Shown here one piece after another: positions 1 to 5,527 of a stretch of 7,092 bases of DNA. Source of the stretch: Chloroflexota bacterium (GTDB lineage Bacteria; Chloroflexota; Anaerolineae; Anaerolineales; UBA11579); NCBI GenBank assembly GCA_003486225.1, contig DNGN01000285.1, positions 1,619 through 8,710 on the forward strand, given 5' to 3'. A program made the position numbers and the translations under genes. How positions within the stretch are numbered: position 1 is the stretch's first letter; each line of letters opens with the position of its first letter. The notes beneath the pieces were generated by a model. The model made no database searches, was not told where the DNA came from, and saw only the letters and a list, made by a program, of their open reading frames with translations.

Positions 1-1142
1 GTCATCGTGCTGAAAAATGGCAGCGCAATGCCGCGGTTGCCGAGATCTTCGGTGACCGGGTAGTCGCCTTTTTGGTAGCCAAACATGTCGATCATGTACA
101 GCTGCAGGTGGATCGGGGCGAAGTACGGTCTGGCGGGGATGCCTTCTTCGGCCAGCTTGTGGATCAATGCGTCCCGGTCAATTCCTTGGGCTACCCGCAC
201 CACATACACAAACCAGCTCATTTTTGTGGTGGTCGGAGCAATTTTGGGGACTTCCACTTGCGGCAGGTCTTCCAGTCTTTCCTGGTACCAGCCGGCCACC
301 CGGGCGCGCTTCTCCAGCAGTTCATCCAGGCGGGAAGCCTGCACCCGTCCCAATACGGCGCTGAGCTCGTCCATACGGTAGTTATAGCCCAGATAGGAAT
401 GCTGCAGCCAGGTGTCGCCGGGGGCGCGCCCCTGGTTGCGCAATGCTCGCATCATCTCGGCATATTGGTCGTTATTGGTAACGATCATGCCCCCTTCGCC
501 GGTGGTGATCTGCTTGTTCGGATAGAAGGCAAACACCCCCATATCCCCAAGCAACCCCGCCGGCCGTCCCTGATATTTTGCCCCGATAGCTTCGCACGAA
601 TCCTCGATCACGGTCAGCTGGTATTTTTCTGCTGCCTGGCGCACAACATCCATTTCGGCAGGCTGCCCGAAGACATCTACCGGCAGGATCGCTTTCAGCT
701 TTCCATGGTGTTCTGCTCCTTTTTGGGGCAGCCACTTTTGGGCGGCTTTCCCGCCTGCGGCCAGGTCTTCCACTGCCTGGGCAAGCTGCAGCGGGTCGAT
801 ATTCCCGGTGAGCGGTTCGGCATCCACAAATACCGGGATCGCCCTTTCATACAGGATCACATTGGTCGAGGCCATGAATGAAAATGGGGTGGTCAGCACC
901 AGATCTCCCGGCTGGATGCCGGCTGCCCGAATGCATAAATGCAGGCCGCTGGTGCCGGAGCTGACCGAAATGGCGTGCTTGGCGCCCACGTAGTCTGCCA
1001 GGGCTGCTTCAAACCCCAGGTAATGCGGCCCCATGCTCAGGTTGGGAGTGTGGAGGACTTCCAGCACGGCTTGTCTCTCCGCCTCGGTCAGATCTGGGGA
1101 GGCCAGCGGCACGCGAAAGTCGATCGGTTTAGATTGGGTCAA
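1..1142 (-). CDS. DegT/DnrJ/EryC1/StrS-family sugar aminotransferase, 3' end cut by the window
   Basis: This is a PLP-dependent aminotransferase of the type that aminates keto-sugar nucleotides for surface glycans; the exact sugar cannot be read from sequence. 380 residues are present and probably some 20 C-terminal ones are missing. Visible family marks are the PLP-phosphate loop SSGTSGLH (about 61-68), the VDVFGQP strand (D156), EDSCEA with the PLP-pyridine Asp at 181, FYPNKQITTGEGG with the Schiff-base Lys at 210, and YNYRMDELSAVLG after it. The start is TTG at 1142, because AAGGAG lies 6 nt upstream and the reading gives the usual N-terminus (VPLASPDLTEAE). The first internal Met is residue 37 and would delete conserved sequence. 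About 20 extra residues, polar and basic, sit near 128-148. The gene begins 33 nt after the DUF92 stop and is probably co-transcribed with it. Family call is firm; substrate is unknown. Confidence 0.93.
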   Translation of the reverse strand, partial: MTQSKPIDFRVPLASPDLTEAERQAVLEVLHTPNLSMGPHYLGFEAALADYVGAKHAISVSSGTSGLHLCIRAAGIQPGDLVLTTPFSFMASTNVILYERAIPVFVDAEPLTGNIDPLQLAQAVEDLAAGGKAAQKWLPQKGAEHHGKLKAILPVDVFGQPAEMDVVRQAAEKYQLTVIEDSCEAIGAKYQGRPAGLLGDMGVFAFYPNKQITTGEGGMIVTNNDQYAEMMRALRNQGRAPGDTWLQHSYLGYNYRMDELSAVLGRVQASRLDELLEKRARVAGWYQERLEDLPQVEVPKIAPTTTKMSWFVYVVRVAQGIDRDALIHKLAEEGIPARPYFAPIHLQLYMIDMFGYQKGDYPVTEDLGNRGIALPFFSTM

Positions 1143-1148
1143 GAGATG

Positions 1149-1154
1149 CTCCTT
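1149..1154 (-). promoter_or_regulatory. Shine-Dalgarno AAGGAG deciding the TTG start of the aminotransferase
   Basis: Minus-strand AAGGAG is followed by the 6-nt spacer CATCTC and then TTG at 1142. It is the best ribosome binding site in the window and the reason for choosing a TTG start although no ATG is near. Confidence 0.8.
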
Positions 1155-1175
1155 ATTGTGCAAAAGTCTCAGCAG

Positions 1176-2000
1176 CTAGGTGAAAAGCTGCCATAGTCCG
1201 GCTGCGGCCAGTGCCCCGCACACCGAACTGATAAAGTTTACCATGTCATTGTTCATCCATTCCTTACCGCGCAGGGGTGGGTTTAGCTGCCCGTTTTCAT
1301 TATAGATGCGGCGCTCGGTTTCTTTCTGCCGTACCGGATCATAGTAGATCGCCTGGATGGTAGCCCCAAGCAGGGAATCGACCAGTGAACCGGTCAGCCC
1401 AGCCAATGAGACGGCCGCCAGATAAGCACCAAGCGGGAGCGCGGGCTGAAACAGCCAACCCACCAGTCCGATCACCGCACCGCCTAGGTATGTTGCCAGT
1501 GTCCCAGCCAGTGAAATCCCTCCCGACGTTCCAGTGGGAACCGGCTTGCCGGTGGTGATCAGGCGCGGCAGTTTTGAGCTGAGCACACCCAGTTCGGTTG
1601 CCCAGGTATCGGCGTTTACGGTTGCCATGGTGCCGGCAAACGCCAGCCAGGGCCAGTTTTCCTGCGGGAAGAGTAGCGCGATCACGGCCAGAAAAGCCCC
1701 TGCCCCGCCATTGGCAAATACCTGTCCCCAATCGCGCCGGGAACCTTTTTCGAACTTCTCAGCCAGAATGATCTTTTTGCCGGAAAACAGCCTTGAAAGC
1801 AGGCTGGAGGAGATGAAAAAAGTCAACAGGAGGGCCGCCCAGGGCAAGCCTCCAAAACCAAAGATGAAGGTGCCGATCAGCAGCGCGGCCACAGCCCCGC
1901 TGCTGGAGAGAGAGCCAGCTGCCCATCCGGCCAAACCAATCACCGACGCCAGTCCAATCCCCGTGATGAATTGTTGCAAAGAGAAAATGTCAGCTGTCAT
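1176..2000 (-). CDS. DUF92 (TMEM19/VTE6-like) integral membrane protein
   Basis: A 274-residue polytopic membrane protein of the DUF92 family. Known relatives are human TMEM19 and plant VTE6, a phytyl-phosphate kinase. Bacterial members are mostly uncharacterised, so a lipid- or isoprenoid-phosphate kinase role is inference only. Conserved family blocks are all visible: RRDWGQVFANGGAGA (88-102), TVNADTWATELG (127-138), TGTSGGIS (156-163), GSLVDSLLGATIQ (204-216) and NNDMVNF (250-256). Hydrophobic segments fall at about 11-31, 35-67, 100-125, 164-188, 190-215 and 253-272. Length is normal for the family. The ATG has no Shine-Dalgarno; the 63 nt back to the preceding stop codon are filled by DnaA-box-like repeats. 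The following aminotransferase is 33 nt downstream, and its frame happens to match across the TAG stop. I see no frameshift or missing block. Confidence 0.9.
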   Translation of the reverse strand: MTADIFSLQQFITGIGLASVIGLAGWAAGSLSSSGAVAALLIGTFIFGFGGLPWAALLLTFFISSSLLSRLFSGKKIILAEKFEKGSRRDWGQVFANGGAGAFLAVIALLFPQENWPWLAFAGTMATVNADTWATELGVLSSKLPRLITTGKPVPTGTSGGISLAGTLATYLGGAVIGLVGWLFQPALPLGAYLAAVSLAGLTGSLVDSLLGATIQAIYYDPVRQKETERRIYNENGQLNPPLRGKEWMNNDMVNFISSVCGALAAAGLWQLFT

Positions 2001-2083
2001 TGTGAATAATCTGTGGATAACTCATGAAAAATCGTGGATAAAAGCGGGTTCATTGTGGAAAACTCACCCTGTTCTGAGGATAA
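2001..2083 (-). promoter_or_regulatory. Array of five phased DnaA-box-like nonamers upstream of the DUF92 gene
   Basis: Read on the plus strand the nonamers are TGTGAATAA (2001-2009), TGTGGATAA (2012-2020), CGTGGATAA (2033-2041), TGTGGAAAA (2054-2062) and TGAGGATAA (2075-2083). On the minus (transcribed) strand the second is TTATCCACA, the classic DnaA box. The first and fourth fit the relaxed form TTWTNCACA, and the third and fifth each have one mismatch. Starts step by 11, 21, 21 and 21 bp, all in one orientation. Four lie between the stop of the PH-like gene and the DUF92 ATG. The fifth lies in the last codons of the PH-like gene. Sequence between boxes is not conserved apart from a shared CTCA after boxes 2 and 4. 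DnaA binding is inferred; another factor could use the same word. Confidence 0.6.
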
Positions 2084-2975
2084 ACAGCACCGCGATCAGG
2101 AAGAACAGCGCTGTCAGTGAGTTGCTGCCCCACAGCACCGTGACCATGTGATGGTTTTTCTGTTGGCGGAAATACAGCAGCGAAAGGAGATAGCTGCTAA
2201 TAATCAGCATAAGATTGAGCACTGGCAGCAGGAACAGCTGTCCGGCAGAAACTGGTGGCAGCGGTTCAGCCAGGGTATTGAACCCCAGTGAGACCTCTGT
2301 CAGTGTGGGCACGGCCCAGGCCACCAGACCAAACAGCCCCAAACTGAGTATGACAGTCAGCACCAGCAGGAACCTGAGAACCGGGTTGCGCCAGATATCA
2401 ATCAGCAGAAAGCTGGGGCTGGCCGAATACGCCTCTATTGGAGAAAGGCTGCCCAATTCTGTCACGATGCGGTAGGTGCGGACGAACCCCTTGGCATCCT
2501 TGGGTGAGATCACAAAAACACGCTCCCGGGTCCCCACCATCACCAGGTCATTTTTTTCGGAAGCCAGAAATTCAACCCTGCCGAGTTGATCCTGCTGGTT
2601 GGTTCCGGTTATCGCTCCCGGCCACTGCCGGGGCGGGAATTCGAGGGGAAAGAGCAAATCTTCAACCAATTCCACATAGGTCACATCCGTGATCGGGAGA
2701 TGAACTTCCCGGTATCCCCATTTCAGCCGGATCCCATCTCGCTGGATCTCATAATGGCTGCGCAGGATGGCAAAGGCGCGGTTTGCCAGCACTGGGATCG
2801 GAGAAGCAATGGCCAGTGCCCCAAGCAAATAACCTAAAAACCCTGGGCCCAGTGAGGTCTGGGAGGCGATCACCAATAATGCTATGGCCAGCAAGCTCAA
2901 GACAAGGATCAGCCCAAGGTTGAAGATCAAGCCGCGCAGGCGCGGTGGGCTAAAGAGTTTTCCGTCAGGTTCCAT
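2064..2975 (-). CDS. Membrane protein with a central bacterial PH-like domain, function unknown
   Basis: I do not recognise a named gene here. The 303-residue product has two N-terminal hydrophobic helices (about 14-37 and 44-70). A soluble stretch follows (about 74-172) that starts HYEIQRDGIRLKWGYREVHLP and continues as alternating strands to a final helix, the usual look of a bacterial PH domain on a membrane anchor. Three more helices follow (about 199-225, 245-269, 278-301). The protein ends just after the last helix (RTG). PH-like membrane proteins of this shape are common and mostly uncharacterised; the fold call is by pattern, not by a diagnostic motif. The gene is first after the terminator at 3028-3054, so it probably starts a new transcript. 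Its ATG lacks a Shine-Dalgarno; a -10-like hexamer lies 7 nt upstream. Its final codons overlap the DnaA-box array. Confidence 0.82.
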   Translation of the reverse strand: MEPDGKLFSPPRLRGLIFNLGLILVLSLLAIALLVIASQTSLGPGFLGYLLGALAIASPIPVLANRAFAILRSHYEIQRDGIRLKWGYREVHLPITDVTYVELVEDLLFPLEFPPRQWPGAITGTNQQDQLGRVEFLASEKNDLVMVGTRERVFVISPKDAKGFVRTYRIVTELGSLSPIEAYSASPSFLLIDIWRNPVLRFLLVLTVILSLGLFGLVAWAVPTLTEVSLGFNTLAEPLPPVSAGQLFLLPVLNLMLIISSYLLSLLYFRQQKNHHMVTVLWGSNSLTALFFLIAVLFILRTG

Positions 2976-2982
2976 TTCAGGT

Positions 2983-2988
2983 ACTATC
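2983..2988 (-). promoter_or_regulatory. Possible -10 element (GATAGT) for the PH-like/DUF92/aminotransferase unit
   Basis: Minus-strand GATAGT matches TATAAT at 4 of 6 positions and ends 7 nt before the ATG at 2975. That spacing would make the mRNA leaderless, in keeping with the absence of a Shine-Dalgarno. I see no good -35. A promoter somewhere in 2976-3027 is expected because a terminator lies just upstream, but this exact hexamer is uncertain. Confidence 0.25.
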
Positions 2989-3027
2989 TTATCTGCGATG
3001 AGGAGGTTTGGGAAGGTTAAAAGGGAT

Positions 3028-3054
3028 AAAAAAAGATGGGGACTTGCCCCATCT
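3028..3054 (-). terminator. Rho-independent terminator after the metallophosphoesterase gene
   Basis: On the minus strand AGATGGGG pairs perfectly with CCCCATCT (8 bp, 3047-3054 with 3034-3041) around a 5-nt loop and runs straight into seven Ts. It lies about 30 nt past the metallophosphoesterase stop and separates the glmU-side genes from the PH-like/DUF92 unit. Confidence 0.92.
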
Positions 3055-3085
3055 CAGGATCTTTTCGTAGAAGGTTTTGTCTGGC

Positions 3086-3814
3086 TTACCAGCCGCCGCT
3101 CAGCCTTTCAATGTGCCGGCTGGGCAGGTTTGCGGTGCGCATCTCTTCCTGCGTGGATTGGATATCATATTCCACTCTGCGGTAGTTCCAGGTCTGCTCT
3201 TCTGGATCGAAGATGGCATAGGCGGCTCTGCGATCCCGGTCGCGCGGCTGGCCAACTGAGCCCGGATTCGCGATGGAGCGTGGTTTGAGTTGGATCACCT
3301 GGCTATGCTGCGGCAGAGCCAGGGTGACTTTATCTTCCGTGGAGTTCTTGGTGAAGATCAGGGGCAAATGAGAATGACCAATAAAGCAGAAGTCATTGTC
3401 AAAGAAATCAAAATTTTCCCTGGCGGAGCGTACATCAAGGATATATTCGTACACCGGCTCGCGGGGGCTTCCGTGCGCCAGGGTAACGTTGTCAATGACC
3501 TCGATTTGGGGACGTTCTTGCAGAAAACTGATGTTCTCTTGGGTCAGAACTGTTTGAGTCCATTCGACAGCCATGCGCGCTTCACGATTGAAAGTGCCAA
3601 TATTCAGCCCGCCAATGCAAGCAGCATCATGATTGCCAAGCAAGCATATCAAATTGGGTTGTTCTTGGATTAATTCGATGCATTCATTGGGGTTGGGGCC
3701 GTAGCCGATCAGGTCCCCCAAACACCATACCGCATCAACAGTTCCTGCGTCTTGCAGCACCGCTCGAAGAGCGGATAAGTTCGAATGAATGTCAGAGATT
3801 ACAAGGATGCTCAT
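3086..3814 (-). CDS. Calcineurin-like metallophosphoesterase, YfcE/MJ0936 type
   Basis: A 242-residue cytoplasmic dimetal phosphodiesterase or phosphatase; the physiological substrate is not predictable. All metal-ligand motifs are present in order: DIHSN (D8, H10), GDLIGYGPNP (D34), GNHD (N61, H62, D63), AHGSP (H114) and GHSH (H147, H149). PGSVGQPRD (184-192) follows, the usual block near the C-terminus of this subgroup. There is no signal peptide or membrane helix. A tail of about 30 polar residues (215-242) follows the conserved core. It begins 29 nt after cdd and is closed by the terminator at 3028-3054, so it is the last gene of the glmU-side run. It has no Shine-Dalgarno; an extended -10-like element directly upstream suggests an additional own, leaderless transcript. 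Confidence 0.93.
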   Translation of the reverse strand: MSILVISDIHSNLSALRAVLQDAGTVDAVWCLGDLIGYGPNPNECIELIQEQPNLICLLGNHDAACIGGLNIGTFNREARMAVEWTQTVLTQENISFLQERPQIEVIDNVTLAHGSPREPVYEYILDVRSARENFDFFDNDFCFIGHSHLPLIFTKNSTEDKVTLALPQHSQVIQLKPRSIANPGSVGQPRDRDRRAAYAIFDPEEQTWNYRRVEYDIQSTQEEMRTANLPSRHIERLSGGW

Positions 3815-3821
3815 GGGGTAT

Positions 3822-3830
3822 ATAGTAGCA
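3822..3830 (-). promoter_or_regulatory. Possible extended -10 (TGC-TACTAT) before the metallophosphoesterase gene
   Basis: In the 29-nt gap after cdd the minus strand reads TGCTACTAT. It carries the TGn of an extended -10 and a hexamer matching TATAAT at 4 of 6. It ends 7 nt before the ATG, so transcription would begin at or beside the start codon. No convincing -35 precedes it. Confidence 0.35.
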
Positions 3831-3843
3831 CGGGAATGATAAT

Positions 3844-4254
3844 TTAGCCAGATATTTTTAAGTTATTGGCGTTGAAAAAATGTGGCAGCAGTTGATTAAT
3901 GCTTTGCTCATGATGGATTTTGCCGCTGCTATCGGCAATCAGCACCAGGATCTCTCCACCAAATTCGGCCAAAACCTGCCGGCAGCTGCCGCAGGGCGAG
4001 CCCCCATCGCGTGTCACCACAGCAATGACTTCTAAATCCTGTTCCCCGGCCGAAACGGCATTCACCACGGCAGCTCTTTCAGCGCAAATGGTCAGCGGGT
4101 AAACGGCGTTCTCCACATTAGCCCCGCGGAAGATCTTGCCCGATTTTGTTCGCAATGCGGCACCGACCTGGTAATTTGAGTAAGGGGCATAAGCGTGTTC
4201 TTGTGCCAGTATGGCTTCTTGCACGAGGGCTTGTTTTTGTTCACGGGTTATCAT
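3844..4254 (-). CDS. cdd: Cytidine deaminase
   Basis: Hydrolytic deamination of cytidine and deoxycytidine to uridine and deoxyuridine in pyrimidine salvage. The 136-residue length is that of the small homotetrameric class. The N-terminal AYAPYSNYQVGAAL (21-34) and GANVENAVYPLTICAER (44-60) blocks are intact. The zinc ligands C57, C88 and C91 and the catalytic Glu E59 are present in CAER and PCGSCRQ, and N46/E48 fit the ribose-contact positions. The ATG at 4254 is preceded by AAGGAAA about 10 nt upstream, and the gene overlaps the 3' end of the CBS-domain gene by 14 nt, so translation is probably coupled. cdd often sits near CorC-like genes in other bacteria, which fits its neighbour here. 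Nothing is missing or odd. Confidence 0.97.
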   Translation of the reverse strand: MITREQKQALVQEAILAQEHAYAPYSNYQVGAALRTKSGKIFRGANVENAVYPLTICAERAAVVNAVSAGEQDLEVIAVVTRDGGSPCGSCRQVLAEFGGEILVLIADSSGKIHHEQSINQLLPHFFNANNLKISG

Positions 4255-5527
4255 CGGAGGTGGTTTCCTTCACTACTGGGCTGTCTTTTTCTGTCGTGGG
4301 GAAAACGGCGTGAACCCGGTGTACACGCCGTTCATGCAGGGCTTCTACGGTCAGGATGAGGCCATTTTCCTCCAGGGTGTCTCCCTCGCTGGGGACCCTG
4401 CCAATGCGGGCAAAGATCAGCCCACCAATGGTATCTGCATCGTCAGTGGGCAGGCTGGTGCCAAATAGATCATTGATTTCCTCTAAGGAGATGCGGCCAT
4501 CAAAAAGATATTCATGCGCAGAGACCTGATGCCAAAGCTCTTCTTCGCTATCGTCATATTCATCCTGAATCTCGCCGAAGATCTCTTCAATGATGTCTTC
4601 GAGCGTCACCAGGCCGGCCACACCGCCGTATTCATCCACCACAATCGCGATGTGCATACGGGCTGCCTGCATCTCATCAAGCAGTTCATCAACCTTCTTG
4701 GTCTCCGGGATGAACCGGGCTGTGCGCAGCAGCGGGCGCAGCGAGGTGATCTTGTCTCCAGAGCGCCAGACCTGCAGCATATCTTTGGTGTAGAGCAGCC
4801 CGATGATGTTATCGATCTGTTCTTCGTAGACCGGAATTCGGGAATACCCGGTTTCCAGCAGTTTGTCGGCTGCTTCCCCCAAGGGTGTATTTACTTCCAG
4901 GGACAGCATATCCACTCGCGGGATCATGATTTCTTTGGCCATTGTGTCCCCAAATTCGAACACGGAGTGGATCATTTCGCTTTCGTCTTTTTCAATCTCT
5001 CCGGCGCGCTGGCTGGCATCCACCAGGTGGATGAGCTCATCTTCCGTAATGGTGACCAGGTTGCGGCTTTCACTGCTCCTTGACAGCCGCAGCGGCAGGA
5101 ACAGCAATGGCGAGAAAAGGGTGATCAGCACGCTGGCGAGGGGGGTTAACCGGATCGACCAGTTTTCTGGGTCGGTCAGGATCAACCGCTCGAGGATAAA
5201 TTCCAAGAGCCATAAAACCAGCCCGATGAGCATCATATACCCCAGCACCGGCAGTTCAAATTCCTCGCCCAGATTGGGAAGGATAAAATTCAGCAGTACC
5301 AGCCCGGCGATCAAAAAGCGCACCAGGGCCTGCCCTAATTTCAGGGTAGAACGTGTGCGAGCGCGTTTTGTCACTAACTCCATGGTTTTTTCTACTCTCA
5401 CCATACCCGCTTCGCTGAGCGAAACCAAACGCGGGAAGCGTACATTGAGTAAGCTAGACCGGATCGAAGTCAGCACCAAATCAAAAATTGTCAGTACAAC
5501 CAGTAATGTTATTTGAGTATTATTCAC
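4241..5527 (-). CDS. CorC/HlyC-family membrane protein with CBS pair (divergent CNNM domain)
   Basis: I start this at GTG 5527 (428 residues). An ATG at 5596 is open but would add 23 residues encoded inside glmU, with no family resemblance. The GTG gives an 8-nt overlap with the glmU end and a first helix at the N-terminus, as in the family. Order: helices at about 6-20, 68-84, 92-117 and 128-147; a CBS pair with MIPRVDM (202-207) and YSRIPVYEE at its first half, and MHIAIVVDEYGGVAGLVTLED (291-311) in its second; then a CorC_HlyC C-terminal domain (about 333-411) and a charged tail. CBS pairs of such proteins bind adenosine nucleotides, and characterised members move Mg2+. Here the membrane part is divergent: the usual small-AE-AL start of helix 1 reads TSIRSSLLN, and I find no G-E-[IL]-x-P-K block. 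Transport activity is therefore doubtful. It sits between glmU and cdd, overlapping both. Confidence 0.88.
   Translation of the reverse strand: MNNTQITLLVVLTIFDLVLTSIRSSLLNVRFPRLVSLSEAGMVRVEKTMELVTKRARTRSTLKLGQALVRFLIAGLVLLNFILPNLGEEFELPVLGYMMLIGLVLWLLEFILERLILTDPENWSIRLTPLASVLITLFSPLLFLPLRLSRSSESRNLVTITEDELIHLVDASQRAGEIEKDESEMIHSVFEFGDTMAKEIMIPRVDMLSLEVNTPLGEAADKLLETGYSRIPVYEEQIDNIIGLLYTKDMLQVWRSGDKITSLRPLLRTARFIPETKKVDELLDEMQAARMHIAIVVDEYGGVAGLVTLEDIIEEIFGEIQDEYDDSEEELWHQVSAHEYLFDGRISLEEINDLFGTSLPTDDADTIGGLIFARIGRVPSEGDTLEENGLILTVEALHERRVHRVHAVFPTTEKDSPVVKETTSDDNP

Noticed and set aside
72..881. 269-residue plus-strand open frame at the left end
   Set aside because: It is antisense to the aminotransferase, whose cofactor motifs are all intact on the minus strand; the plus translation has low complexity and no recognisable domain.
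1140..1178. Programmed amber read-through joining DUF92 to the aminotransferase
   Set aside because: A shared frame occurs by chance one time in three, and the strong AAGGAG before TTG explains independent translation; kept only as a remark.
1339..1731. 130-residue minus-strand frame inside DUF92
   Set aside because: A shifted frame of the DUF92 gene, whose own frame carries every family block.
4514..5516. Long plus-strand open frames of 189 and 217 residues opposite the CBS-domain gene, and one of 205 residues at 1534-2151
   Set aside because: They mirror well-supported minus-strand genes, are rich in Ser/Arg or His/Gln/Phe as expected for antisense frames, and have no visible SD or family resemblance.
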